Notes under the pieces: model-generated
Seen by the model: only the letters and a program-made list of their open reading frames with translations
Database searches by the model: none
What the model was told of the DNA's origin: nothing
Position numbers and translations under genes: made by a program
Assembly: GCA_009733575.1 (NCBI GenBank)
Contig: ML769504.1
Location: 13,687-77,686, forward strand
Direction of reading: 5' to 3'
From: Gymnopus androsaceus JB14
Lineage: Eukaryota; Basidiomycota; Agaricomycetes; Agaricales; Omphalotaceae
Length of the DNA: 64,000 nt
Part shown: in pieces, positions 10,713 to 23,178 of the stretch
Position numbering within the stretch: the first letter of the stretch is position 1
How the letters are laid out: the number at the start of each line of letters is the position of its first letter

Positions 10713-12508
10713 GTCATCCCTGAAGCCAGAGGCTTGCTTGAGAACAACCTTGTCTCCACTCGCATTCAGACTGAGTACATGACCAATGTCAATGGAGGTG
10801 GAGAAGGCGGAGTTGTTGTATTGTGATCCGAACATTGGCAGAGGAATGAAGGTCTGCCAGCCTGCTTGTAAGGTGTTAACAACGTTCACATTGAAGCTAT
10901 GTTTGGCCCTGAAAGGAGCATTGGTGGAATTGGCCTGAATCTGGCTCGGCAATGTCCAAACCTTCTTGTTCTTGCCTGGGACTTTTGCCACCTCTGCACC
11001 TTGCCCCTGTTGGGCTGGCATGTTTTGACCAGCTGGGGGAGCATATTGGGAATACTGGGGATAGGCAGCCGGTAGGTTGGTGTAGTAAGGATGTGCGGCA
11101 GGGAAGGGTAGTGTGAGCTTGGAATCTGGGCATGGTGTACCGGAAGCTGTGGAGGGTATGCCAAAGGTTGCGAGCCAAACACTGCAACAGCAGGGAGGGG
11201 CTGATGTCGAGCCAACGGAGCAGGTAGGGCAGGACCAGTACCTTGGAAACTTGGCATGAGACCATGAACATTGTAGTCGTTAGGTTGGAACACATTGAAT
11301 GACTGAATGGGCGGAAGGGAGATCTCCTGCCATAGAGGGTTCAGCCTTGTCTTGACTGAACAAGAGCGGCGGCCCTGGTTACGGGGAGAAACATCCCGCC
11401 AGTCTGGGTCCCTGTGCCCATGGTGTCTGTCCTCCTGTTGGTTGTGCCCAATCCTGCTTGGGAAAGCTTGGTCGTCTCACAACAAACATGCCAACAAAGG
11501 ATCCACTGAGCCAAATTGGCCTTGAGGTGGAGAGCCCACCTGCTGGCTTTCCTGGACTGGAATGTGTTTGGGTGCAGTAGGAGGAGGCCTGCAGCTCGGA
11601 GCAGGAGGGGGGGAGGGTAGAACAAGGTTGGCTGAGGGTTATGGGCATTATCTGTAGCTAAGCCTCCTTGTGAGTTACCTCAACTGTGTGCAATCTTTGT
11701 AGCACTTACCGCCACTAGCTGCATGGACATGTATGCCATCCCCAGCTTGAGCATCCTTCTGAGGGTTGGAGCCTGATGTATCACCTCTCCTTGCACCTGT
11801 ATGAGTGTCTGTATGGGAGAATGGGCCAGTGGAAAGTCCACGTGTGTATAGGCAAACTTGCCTGAATAAGGATTGACCCCGTATATGGGAGTGTAAGAAG
11901 AGTGAGGTGGTGCATCTAACCTCGCATTGCCTTGCTCGCTGCTGGTATCCGTAATTGCAATCTCCAGAGGATGCAGACCTGCCTGGACGCAGCGTTTGTG
12001 CTGAAGTTGTTGCAGCTCCATGACAAGAGTGGCAAGAATCAGTGTGCTGGGCCAAAGAGGAAGGCACATGTAATGTAGTTCTGCTGGCCTCATCTGCAGG
12101 AACGTATCCCCCAGGGTAATGAAGGGCCGCAGCGCAAGCTGACTTGTTTGACGGATAGCCAAACTTGTCAACATCCCCACCATCATTATCCCCTTGGACA
12201 TCCTGGTCATCACCCTGGGACCTGAGGAGGTCGTTGAAGAGGTTGGACCTTGGCCTAGGTAACTGAGGCTTGAAGGGGAGAGACTTCTGTCTTTGCGGAC
12301 TAGCAGTGCAAGGGCAACTGTACGTTCCTGGGTCTCCCCTACCAAGCAAGGATAGAGGGTCTTTCTCATTGTGTATCTCGTCATTGTCTCCCTGGCCCCT
12401 CTGACTGTCCTGGTCATTGTTGACTTCTTGAGTCTGGTTGCCAGAGGGAGAGGGACCCGCGGTAGAGGCTGCAGCTTTTGCCTGCAAGCATGTGAGTACC
12501 AAGGACAT
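10638..12508 (-). pseudogene. Hypothetical protein gene, frameshifted
   Basis: Minus-strand coding trace in alternating frames. An N-terminal low-complexity acidic/Ser-rich part (12508-12150: NQTQEVNNDQDSQRGQGDND) leads to a block at 12110-11690 (YTPIYGVNPYSGKFAYTHVD). A Pro/Tyr-rich middle at 11293-11020 follows, then a block at 11021-10700 (KAKHSFNVNVVNTLQ-like, then GWQTFIPLPMFGSQYNN, ending ELMSSQEWHIDGDA). At least two frame changes separate these. It converges on the coiled-coil gene from the other side, so the two 3' ends abut near 10690. I do not recognise a family. Confidence 0.4.
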
Positions 12509-12967
12509 ATTGAGATGGTAGGATGGGCAATTTTTCTGAAAAAATGTGTAAAGTGAAGCTATAGTGTATTCATAGCAGAGAATTTAAAAATTTGTTTGAA
12601 AGAGCTTATTGAGAAATAAATTGCTACAGGTACTGATGATGGTATGAAAGAGAGAAGAGGCAGCGCTGAACACCACTGCCGGCTGATCTCACAAAAACTC
12701 AGCTTCCTTCTTTGCATGCTCCTCCAAATCCTGCACTCACTCACTTTATCCAACGGTCTTTATATGATTTCTTTGAGGTAGAATGTGAAACTGGCAAAGC
12801 TCCAATTCCTCATTAGTAGCTTTCTTCTTATGTTTGTACTCTTTTTTGAAACCATTTAATCATCCTGCAACCTCCCTCATTACTTTAGCAATCCAACTTG
12901 ATAGGTAAAGCTGTAGGTTGACAAAAATTGTACAAAATAATTGACTTATTGGTAGCTGAATTGATGG

Positions 12968-13191
12968 TACAGTGACGGCAACTATTGATGAACCACCCCA
13001 AATTGGCAAAGCAGTTATTCTGATCTATTTTGTATCTTTTTTACATTCATATTGTAAAGTACAATGTCTAGTATATACGCAATATATTTCAGCATTTTAG
13101 ACAGTTGCTATGACTAGTAATAAGCTTGGGACCATTACAATGACAATTTAAATACTCTTGGGGTGGTTCATCGATAGTTGCCATCACTGTA
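12968..13191. mobile_element. 224-bp MITE (copy 2), TA-flanked
   Basis: Same length, same inverted ends and one base different from 5711-5934, in the same orientation. TA flanks both ends. It sits in an AT-rich stretch (12560-13800) that otherwise shows no coding signal. Confidence 0.95.
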
Positions 13192-13797
13192 CTATCATGT
13201 CTTTAAAAGGCTAGATTTGATAAATCAAGTGCTTCTTTTGGACTTCTAGCTGATGTCACTATTTCCACAGAACTCTTTCTTACTCACCCTCACCATTGTC
13301 TCTCAAACTTTTCCTTTTTATCTTTCTGGCACCTTACTGACCCATGGTGTCTTCTACCTGTTGGTAAGCCCTTTAAATCTTCAATAAAATGTGTCATTGT
13401 TGATATAATTCTCAATATTGTAGTTCCTATTGTCCAGAGTAGTTCAATGATAATGAGGGCCTTGACCAACATGCCATCTTGTATATTGAATTGGATAAAC
13501 CAATAGTCAGGATGAATCTCTTAGGTGAATCTATGTTTTGTTTCCAATTTCACTTTCTCAATAATATATAGGCAGATTTTTGGTTTTAATCAAGGCTCAG
13601 GGCAATAGCAAGGACTACCAGTGTCCAGACTGTACAACAACTGGCTCTTTGGGTGGTCTTTGGCAGCATGTAATGAGTAAACATCATCTGCAGTCTTCTA
13701 TCAAACATATGATTCCAAAAGTCCTCATAATCATATAAAGGGGATCTGTACTATCCTCCTCCCCATTCCACCGTTGATGTCTCCATTCAATCTATCC

Positions 13798-15068
13798 TCA
13801 ATCTCGGAACATCTCATTCAAGTTAAGCCCAGCCACAACATTATCAGAATTCCCAAAAGTGAATTTAATTGGAAGGTAAGTATTGTTTATTTTTATTTGT
13901 TCAATAGCTGAATACATTGTTCCAGCTGCAATGATTGTTAGTACTGATGTAATATTCCAATGATCAAGCTGACCTCTCTTTCTTTGTAGCCTTTTCCTCC
14001 TCCCAATAGTCAATTTTTGAACTGGTACATTTGGTTCTCAACACGCATAATATTTACTGATATCTATTCCAGATTCACTCAAGTCCAACTTTTTATATTC
14101 ATTTATGCTGCTCTCTGTACTGCCACCTGATTCAATACTTGCACTCTAGTTTTTGTACTGCTTAGTCATGATGTTTCCTATATTTCTCTCTCCTATATTA
14201 CAGCTTGCAAAAATAAAGTTTTTCATTTCATAAAAAATAATTACCTACTATAAAGGATTTGCACAACTCACTCATCAATATAATGCTCTAGGGCTCAGCA
14301 CCGTATCTGTATTGATACACTTACAGGTACTGTAATATGGGACCGTACCTGTACTGTTATTGGTTTAAGGCTTTCCAAAAACGGTATGGGTATGGGACGG
14401 TCATGCATGTATCACCTGTTACACCTGTATTACAGGTAGTATGGGTGCTCCATACCTGTACCATATCCATTTTCTGGAAGATAAAAATGATATGGGTATG
14501 GGATTACCTTAAAAATACAACCCGTATTAATTACTCTCTTCTATATTACCGAACACAAAAATAGGATCTTTTATTTTGTGAAACTGACCACCTAGGAGGC
14601 TAGTATACTCCTCCAGGAGTTCCCAAAATTGATTTGAGCCATATATACCATGGCAAGGAATTGCCCAAAAGCAATGAATACCTTTACTTCTCCTAGATAT
14701 ACCAGAGTAGAATTGAAATACAAGGCAAACCAAATAAATTTACTATTAAATTCCTTCTTAAACTTGGTTTTCTCCTTGCCGAGCTCCTTTTCTGAGTAGG
14801 CTGCTGGAAAATAAACATATTTAGACTCAGCACTGGAGTTACGCTTCACCACATATCCCTGATTGAGCAAATCTTTACCCTCCTGACAAGTCCTGACTTG
14901 CTTTGGTATTTTGAAGAAACTTCCTGCAGCTTTGATAATCATTCCAAGTGAGAGCAAGAGCTTGGATTTCTTGAGAGCAAAAAGAGTAGATGCAGGATGA
15001 GGCCACAGCTTGATGCCAGCCCTGGACAGTTCTTCAAGGGACTTCCATATATAGGGTGTGAGTTCCAA
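13798..15068 (-). pseudogene. Unidentified coding remnant
   Basis: The block at 15068-14592 is a 158-codon open frame with TPYIWKSLEELSRAGIKLWP, KIPKQVRTCQEGKDLLNQGY, VVKRNSSAESKYVYFPAA and an IAFGQFLAM-like end. The GYVVKRN-S-SKYVYFP pattern faintly recalls ATP-grasp-type or related basidiomycete repeat-family proteins, but I cannot assign it. A weaker trace at 14013-13798 may be a downstream exon. A low-complexity insert (14285-14520) lies between them, and the gene appears incomplete. Confidence 0.35.
14285..14520. repeat. GGTATGGG/TACCTGTA low-complexity element
   Basis: Dense copies of GGTATGGG, TACCTGTA and TACAGGTA on both strands form several short inverted repeats. Composition resembles the MITE at 42072-42389, which also uses GGGTATGGG units. 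Clear termini are not visible, so this is only a possible eroded relative. Confidence 0.3.
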
Positions 15069-15145
15069 GCTAGAAAATAGTCATATGGTTGGATAAGAAA
15101 TATTTTAGAGCATAAATCAAAAACTGACTCGGTGTCTGTCAGGCC

Positions 15146-15640
15146 TTGGCTCATTTCTCATCCGCTATCCACCCGCTGATGTTTCCCACGCTTCTTGGCC
15201 ATCCGCGGATACTTCCCGCACTCATTACCTACATTGTGGGTGCTTTCCATGCTTATTTACCATTTATCCTGCCTGCCGGGCACTTTCTACATGTGATTAC
15301 CACTTATCCTGCCTCCCGGGTGCCTCCCGCACTTGATAACCATCCATCAGGCCCTCCCGACGACTTACACAGCCACCCTACAGTATATAAGTAGACACCC
15401 CGAGTCCATGCACCCTAGTCTGTTATTACCATTGTTACCGAATCGATCCCTTTTGCTTCTGTCTCTGTCTCTGTCTCTCTATTTCTATCTGTTCTAACCA
15501 GTTGTGCCTTCCGAGCTCTGTTCAAAGGCCCACTGTCATCTACATCAACTGTGAGGCTCTGTCCGTAGATACCAGATCTATGTCCAGAGCTCACTGTCTT
15601 CTATCTCTGTTTACAACTTTACAACCAAAGCTCCTTGGGA
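15146..15640 (+). promoter_or_regulatory. TATA-containing promoter or LTR-like region
   Basis: Degenerate 30-40-bp CCCGCAC...ATTACC-type units (15160-15350) precede TATATAAG at 15384-15391, then a TCTCTG-rich pyrimidine leader (15455-15490). A very similar CCTACAGTATATAAGT context stands before the DUF6532-like gene at 50 kb. It could be a gene promoter or an LTR beginning TGTCAGGCC at about 15137, but no partner LTR or target duplication is seen. Confidence 0.35.
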
Positions 15641-15680
15641 GCTTCCTATTTGGGTTTTGCTACCTCTAGAACCTCTGGAA

Positions 15681-15920
15681 CCATCCGCTTTTGCTCAATT
15701 CCGTCCGCTCACACGCTATTTCCATCCGCTCTCACGCTATTCCGTCTGCTCTCACACTATTCCCATCCACTTTCACCCTATTCCATCCACTCCCACGCTA
15801 TTTCTGTCCGCTTTTGCACTATTCCGTCCGCTCCCACGCTATTTCCGCCCGCTTTCACCCTATTCCACCCGCTCTCACACTATTTCCGTCCACATTTGCT
15901 GTATTCCATCCGCATTATCC
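15681..15920. repeat. Minisatellite, unit about 20-21 bp
   Basis: About a dozen imperfect copies of a CCGCTCTCACGCTATTCC-like unit. Neighbouring units differ in pairs, so a higher-order period near 41 bp is likely. All three plus-strand frames stay partly open only because the repeat lacks stop words; no coding claim is made. Scattered copies continue to about 16010. Confidence 0.8.
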
Positions 15921-16521
15921 ATATTTGGACTTATTACACCTTTTTGGACCACCCCTTCACCCATATTCCATCCGCTCCCACTCATTTCTGGTCGTTGGAC
16001 CACAATACCACCCGCTTCCTCCTGATTACGTCAGCGGGTGGCCCGTACACTGTTCCTTGCACCTCTGAAGCTTGTACTGTTCCATACAACACTCATACTA
16101 CTGTCCAGACCCACCTTACGGCATGGTTACCCCAGGTGGTCACATTTGGTCTCCACCTACATCTAGGTGCGAGACATTCAGGATACATTGGTTCGAGATC
16201 TGTTTCGTGCACCGGGTCTCACAGTGTCAAGAGATATATCTGCTGTCCAGATGAATCCAAATTTCTTGATGTTTTTCCACTCATCTGAGTCTCTGTTGCT
16301 CAATCCCTTCACAAAGGAGCTCAAGAGCATGAATTCTACAAAAATATCATGATCCCAGAGTAAGAATGCAAAATAAAACTAGAAAAATAAACTGTAAAGT
16401 GTTTGTTAAGATAACAGATACAAACTCACCCATTCATAACATATAAATTTTGCGTTACTGAATCTTTCTTTATTTTGTCAATACAAATGTAACAGAGTTT
16501 CTGAAAAAAATGTTCATCCTT

Positions 16522-17670
16522 CTAAAGCCTGTACAATAGCTGGTGTTGCTTCCTTGTCAAGTTAATTGTGAATAAAGCAAAGAAGAAATTATTTTCCAAT
16601 GCTTTCTGTGCATCAGACTCTTGAATTGGTGTGGGATGAATAGCATCCTTCATAATAATATGAAGCAATGTCTTTAGGAGATGAGAAGTGTTAGGGTTCT
16701 TTCTGAAAGACTCAGACTTGTAAGGAGTCAAAGGCCAGTTAGGTAGAGGTCCCCTGGAAGATGTGAGGTTAACCTTGCTCAATAACTTTGATAGCTAGTC
16801 CTGAGAATCCCATGCAATTTAGAGCCACTACTTGGATAATAAATTTAACCAAAAGGATAAGGCAGCTATTAAAAAAAAAGAGTTAATCTCACTAGATGAA
16901 GATGGATCCATGGTAACAGTTGCAGTATGACACACCATAGAAGTTGTGGCACAACTGACATAGGCACCTTCCCTAGTAGCTGTAGAGGAACAATGGGTAG
17001 ATGGATCTATGGTAGCAGTTATAGATGAGCTAGATAGTGGATCTACAGCTAATTACATATTAGTCACAAATGTTGCAGAAATAAGGAGAAACACTTACTA
17101 GGTCTACTCAGCAGTATTTTTGCACTACCAGGAAATACATCTTGAACTTCATCTTCCATAGCAGGCTCTCCTTGCTCTGCAGCTCATACCAAGAAACTCC
17201 TAACCTGTGAATTCACATGAGTGGATATATCTGGGTATTGAATACAGCAGCATGGAACCAAATCCTCCATGTGTGTAGGAAGAGCTAGAAGGAAACTGCA
17301 GAAAAGTCAGGTCAAGTACTGCATTCCAGAGCAAGAGCTACTCTCAAGGAAACATGTTCTCTGGGTGATTGCGAGCAGCCACAAACCACTCTCTTTCTGT
17401 CATAGTGAGATTCACAAGATTGTTAGACTTGGCCTCATTCAGAGCCTGTGCGAACATGATTGTGGCATGTACTGCCTCCAAGAAGGTGACATTTTCAGCC
17501 TTTGTTTGATTAAAACCTAGACAGCTTTGAGTGCAGCTAGGATGAGACATGAGTTTCATATGGTTGCTGGGCCTGTTCCTGGAGTTTCTTGGCCAGATAT
17601 AGTAGTTCCTGATGATATTGGATGATCCTTGTTCCCATGCTGAGCAGGGTGAGGACAGGTGTGGAGGCAT
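16522..17670 (-). other. Weak coding traces, unidentified
   Basis: Two minus-strand open stretches (17670-17344, with FLEAVHATIMFAQALNEAKS and NLTMTEREWFVAARNHPENM; 16782-16522, with NPNTSHLLKTLLHIIMKDAI) read like exons of a decayed gene. No family is recognised. The sequence between them (16800-17260) shows no convincing frame. Confidence 0.25.
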
Positions 17671-18400
17671 TTCAAGAATATGCTATGAGATGGTAAATCC
17701 CATGGCTGACCATCTTGAATTGGCCAGGATACAGTGAGGAGTAAAATGGGGCTTGGCTGGGACATTTAAAGCTGTATCTTAGTGAGTTAGTGAGAAAATA
17801 ACAACGTAACAAGACATTTATGTTAAATGGTACTGAAAACTGAGAACATCGAGTCAGTAAATTACTTATACAATTTTATTGAGTACTCACCTCTTGGAAA
17901 AGGTTTTGTGAAGGGGCAGAAGTGCCAATGGTGATGGTTCAAGTTCAAGAAGCAAAGCTGTGCTTAACAACATCAACAGCTTTGATCCTGGCGCCTAAAA
18001 GCTCCCAGTGCCTGAAAGTTCCTGGATTGTGAGCTTGGAAATGGCAATGATCATGCATCACACAATCACGCCTCTTCTTCTTTTACCACCATCATCCACT
18101 ATCTCTTTTACTTGATTTGACTAGGTGAGTTTTCTGTTATTTGTTCTTGCTAACCGAAACTAATTTATTGGTCTTGTAGATATAATAAAATTCAATAAAA
18201 TTCAATGTAAGTCTGCTTTAAATCTGGGTAAGCAGTGACTCAAGCCACTTGAAGGGCCTTGAATCATCATTGTCCCCAAGCTCACTGAATCATACCAGAC
18301 TCATCCAAGTCAGATAGTATGGTCATTGTTGTTGATATTAACTATAACAGATTGAGGTGCATCACAGAGCTCACTGAACCATTTTTAGATATTTGACTGG

Positions 18401-18760
18401 ATGGATTGTAGTGATGCTGACCTACCGAAATCTAAATGTGGACAGACAACACCCCTAACCTTCTTGAGCAAGCCTCCCAAGCTCACCAATGTTGACACTA
18501 ATGCATCAAAATGTAATTGCAGGCAAACTTTACCTCTAACCTCCTCTAGCAACTCTCACAAGCATTCCAAAGTCGATGCTGGTCCATCAAAACAGCAACT
18601 AGGGCAAACTTCATCCTCAACCTCCTCCAGCAATCTTCCAAAAACTGCCAACATTAATGCTGACATACTGAAATGGAAATAGGAGCAGAGCTCATCTTCA
18701 AACTCCTCTGATGATCTTTGCAAACATGTCAACATTGATGCAAATGTTGACCCGCATGCC
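18401..18760 (+). repeat. Four diverged 75-81-bp tandem repeats, possibly coding
   Basis: Units begin near 18431, 18506, 18587 and 18668. Three are 81 bp and one 75 bp, so the period keeps the reading frame. The translated unit is about 27 residues of the form SK-x4-GQT-x-LTSSSN-x5-NVDA, rich in Ser/Thr. A TAG (18679) breaks the last unit. Frame-preserving lengths suggest a once-translated Ser/Thr-rich repeat protein; it ends shortly before the MULE remnant. Confidence 0.5.
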
Positions 18761-19047
18761 AATCAGGACAAGAAATTGATTGGGGAATGGGCAAACTTGG
18801 CATTCACTTTTTCTTAATCCCACAAGATATTTATTGAAGAGATAAAATTTTTGAAGGAGTGTGCTTTCCACAAGACTGTGGCCCAGCATAAGGATGATCT
18901 CCAATGTCTCGGGAGCAAGTGGAGCCAAGTTTTGACTTTGCGCCCTGTGCACGTAATATCCCTTTTTAGAAAGAGCTTACATTAGCAGTGTAAATTCATT
19001 TTATTATTATTTCTGTCCGGCGGGCGGCCTATTATGGCCTGCAGACA

Positions 19048-21927
19048 ATGAATAATTTTGTCAAAGCAGATGTTCAGCTTTCTCCTTACTCCTCACTGCT
19101 CTCTGTGCTCACCAACTTATCCATGTCGTTCTTCGAGTTCCAAATCGAGAATCCCGCTCTTGCCAATTCAATTTGCTCCCCGACATCGTCCATCAAAGAT
19201 CGACAGCCCGATCCGATTGTAACTCCTGTAGGCAGCCTTGCATATGACCGCAACCATGGTTATTCATTGGAATGGAATTCAATGACAGAAATGGAGGCGT
19301 GGTTGAATGAGGAAGAAGAGAGCAGACTGGTTGAATATGTGGTGAAGGAGAAGCCCAGTCCAACCACCAATAATTGGTTAACAAAGACTGTCTATGTTTG
19401 TGGTAGACAGCTTTCCGGCAGAAAGAAGAATTATCTCAAAAAGCACACATGGAGCCGGAAAGTTGAATGCAAAAAGACTGGTTGCAGTTCTCGCCTTATC
19501 ATGAAGACTTATCCAGGGACCAGCACTATTTTGGGTCACTACAAAGTGGAGCATAGCCACCCACTGGGAGTGAAAATGCCCGTTATACACGTATATCAAA
19601 ACAGACTTGTGCTGAGGTTGAAAGGCTTTTGAGGCTGGGAATTTCACTGGATAAAGTTGTACATGTCTTGCTGTGTATATATTGGAATACACTGACATCT
19701 TGCATCAGTTAAATCAGATTCAGGGCCAGGTGTTCTCTGAGGAGAATCTTGACATGTTGAAGAGTGGAAATATAGCACGTAATCAGTTTATCACGTGTCG
19801 TGATATTCATAGAATCAAATAGATGATTGAAGCAGAAACCATCAGGCTAGCTTCTCAAGATGGCATGTCAGTCCTGAAATGGGTTAAGGATTTGCGTAGT
19901 CAAGGTCATTTTGTGCACTTGAAGACCAAATCTGATCCCGTACCCCAGGGAACGCAGATCGAGAAGGACAGCTTCATTTTGATAGTGCAGACAAGGTATC
20001 AAAAAGAATGCTGGCAGAAGTGGGCTGATAACCGACTGGCATGTATCGATGCAACTCATAATACTATCCATTACAGTGGAATGAGTCTGTTCACCCTTCT
20101 CACCAGGGACAAGTGAGGTCATGGTATGACATGTGGTTGGATGGTCTTGTTTAATGCACAAGAAACTACAATTGATTTCTTCCTTTTGACTATCCGCACC
20201 CAAAATCCAACCATCATTCCGGCATACGCTATGTCCGATAAGGACCACAGTCAGATGAACATGCTTCGATGCGTCTATCACAAGTCAAGGCTCTTCTTAT
20301 GCTGGTGGCATGTACTCCATGCATGGCAACAGCATTTTGTGACTTTGCATTACCTGGAACTATGGGAGTTGCTAAAGAAGTGGATACGAGTAGCAATAAA
20401 GGCTGAGTTTGATGCTTATTGGGAAAAGATCAAGCTTTTAGCTCCTCCGAGCTTGATAGTTTACTTTGAAAAGCATTGGTTGAACACACCTGGTCTGCTA
20501 TCTATAGACAAGACCAGAACATCTTTGTTCTATGTGACACAAATATGCTTGTTGAAGTGTAGGTTTTCTATACATTACCGGATCTATTGTCTGACAGATG
20601 GAAATCGCAGGTGGCACCATTTACTGAAGGGAAATTTCTTGAAGGAAAGAGAAACCGTTGCCTCGACCATCTTCTCTACATTCTTGTTGATCGTGCTATC
20701 CCTTATTTCCTCCATTGTCACCACCATCAGAAGTTTGGATTTGAAGGTGTCAATCTCGAGGTTAAAGAGCACAATGCAATCGAGAAAAGAGCCGAGTCTA
20801 TTCCAGCTTCAGCCATTACTCCAGAAAAGCTTGAAGATGGAACTCAGTCTCCGACTGCTTTTAATGTTCAGTCACAATCTGACTCGGAGGTTTGGTATCC
20901 GTGTTGACACAGAGCTGTCGGAATGCACTTGTATCTCCTTTCCCATCATTTACTTCTGCAAGCACATCTGTGCAGTCCGACATGTGTTTCCAGAGACAGT
21001 GAAGTCGGTCCCTCCCTCTGCTCTCATTTGCATTCCAGGCCCATCTGACAGCGACGTGTCTCAATCAAACTCAAATGCATGTGACCCAGAGGCTCCTCAC
21101 TCTTCTACATCCAACACTGAAGAGCAAACGTTCTTCTACAAAATTACTTCGAAACTCTCATCCTTGACAATTTCATTCCGACAAAATCCGCCTGCCATTA
21201 CACCATCTCTCTGAGCTCTTCAAATCCAGCTATCCCATGTAATTGAAGAACTTGAACACTTCGACAAGACTTTTTTACCACCAAGAAAGAAAGTCGCACC
21301 AAATCAAGGCTCCTGGCGTGAAACGGCCGATGTTATAGGTGTTGAGGTGAAGGGATCAAAGAAGAGAAAGCATACAGATGCTTATGCTGGTGGAGAGCAG
21401 TCAGGCTCAAGCGCAAAGCCTGATGCAAAGGTATCTTTAAGGTGCACAACTGATTCATTTCAACATTCTATTATTCACATTTTCGCGTTTTTTTCCAGAT
21501 CCAAGGTCACAAAGATTTCGCAAGCAGTGCCTGTCCAGCTTTTGCAAATACCTGCCACCGCTGTTCCATCTGTTCCCCAGACCTTTAACATATCAATATC
21601 GATGACACAGCAGCACTCTGCTGCCTTTTGCATGCAACCTTGAATAAGCTATGCAAGGTATATGATGTTAAAGCTAACGGTACTAATGAATCTGTTATTG
21701 CTCGACTACAGGAAAAGTACCGAGCTTTGAATCAACCAAACCCTTCTTCATTACCAATGGCTTCTCCTCATCCTCCAGCACTATCTTCAATGATTTCGCC
21801 TAGTATTCCATCTCCTACAACATTACCACCTGTAATGTACTATCCCCAGAGCAATATCGCTCCTCCTACCTTTTTGTCTCAATCCCAGCCACCATTACTT
21901 CATAGCTATCAGTACTACACACCGTAA
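19048..21927 (+). pseudogene. MULE (Mutator-like) transposase with SWIM and SAP-like segments, broken
   Basis: Blocks in order on the plus strand: a DNA-binding FAR1/C2H2-like N-terminus at 19270-19600 (CGRQLSGRKKNYLKKHTWSR, CKKTGC, HYKVEHSHPLG); a DDE-type catalytic region at 20030-20340 with ACIDATHNTIHYSGMSLF, then AMSDKDHSQMNMLRCVYHKS and FLCWWHVLHAWQQH; a helical block at 20590-20800; and a SWIM zinc finger at 20920-20985 (ECTCISFPIIYFCKHICAV, pattern CxC..CxH). A SAP-like segment lies at 21628-21730 (LNKLCKVYDVKANGTNESVI), followed by a Pro/Ser-rich tail. The frame is broken near 19610-19670, near 20570 and near 20880, with in-frame stops at about 19819 and 20114. Terminal inverted repeats were not found. 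MULE assignment rests on the catalytic and SWIM motifs and is firm. Confidence 0.85.
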
Positions 21928-21949
21928 TATACTCAATAAAGCAGTTTTA

Positions 21950-23178
21950 TTTGTGTTTTTCTTGCTAGCGTGCTTGGTGACAGCTTCAATGATGACAGCA
22001 ATTAATAGTGACGTGGCCTGACTGGCGGATCGGCCAGAGGCACGGTGGCAAATATTAATTTTCAGAGCACTTATTGTTTATTACTGAGCATTCTTCTCCT
22101 TTTGGACATGGGAGTATCATGTGCAAAGGGCGGAAACTACGCAAGTAGTGGAGCCCACTACAACCTGTGAGACATCATCAATCCTACAAACATCTGCTTC
22201 ACTTTTCAGGTAAGTCAGTTCATAACCTTTATTATATTGCCCTAAAATTAATAATATTTTACTTGAGAGCAACTGTGGAGCACTGTAATGGATCCTGAAC
22301 CTAGTGAAAGTTACAGGAGATTACTCAAGAGGCCTTGAAAAGCATTGAGAAAGTTGTTAGAGGGATGCAAAATACATTCTTGGAAGAAAGTAAGTGATGT
22401 CCATATATTTATTAGGAACCTTTCAAATGTTTAACTTATATTTTTTTTCCCTTAGTCTCGGAAGACAAGGAAGGAAACAAAGGTAGTTAAGATGATAGGC
22501 AAATAAGCTATACAAAAGTAACATTTTATTTTGTATACTTAGCAAACACCAATGATGAGAAACTCAAGGCCAACAACGGGGAGCTCAAGACCAACAATGA
22601 GAAGCTTGAGACCAATGCCATTGATACCTGTGAGTACTCTACTAGTAAAATTAAAATTAACTTTTATTTTTTTCTACTCAGTTTATAAGCAAGAGCACTT
22701 TGACAGTCATGATTTCAAGACTGGAACAGAGGCCAATGCAATTCAATATTGTAAACCTTTGTCATGATTTTTTTTGCCTTAAAAATCACAGAAACACTAT
22801 TTTCCCCAGCATAATGTGATGTCCCTTTGATTCAAGAGAAATTATTCTCATATACATGCATCTAATATATATGTATGTGCAGACCATAGTGAGACTCCAA
22901 AGGACATCACCATGCTTAATACCTATCTGTGGGGCCTTATTGAGACATGGAGAAATACTTTCAGAATATAGTAATGATATACAAAGAAGGTAAGCTTTGT
23001 ATAGTTTATAATAATGAACCCCCAAGAATCTCAGCTGTCTATATTTTAGATCAAAGAACTCTTGAAGTCCCATCTAATCCTCATCCCAATAAATGCTAAA
23101 AAGATACATTGGTTTGTAGTAGCAATTAACTTGACAGAGAAGACAGTACTTTGTATGACAGCTTGTTCAATCATGATA
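21950..23178. other. Stretch without a convincing gene
   Basis: Mostly AT-rich sequence. Short plus-strand pieces at 22300-22640 (EALKSIEKVV, then NDEKLKANNGELKTNNEKLE) look like small coiled-coil exons separated by GT-AG gaps, but no complete gene can be assembled. Confidence 0.35.

Noticed and set aside
11341..11648. Open frames on both strands
   Set aside because: Short overlapping frames without family resemblance within a decayed gene.
15137..15627. Complete LTR beginning TGTCAGGCC
   Set aside because: No partner LTR, target duplication, polypurine tract or primer site was found, so it is listed only as a promoter/LTR-like region.
15635..16288. Long open frames on the plus strand (up to 217 codons)
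   Set aside because: They run through a pyrimidine-rich minisatellite in all three frames; openness comes from base composition.
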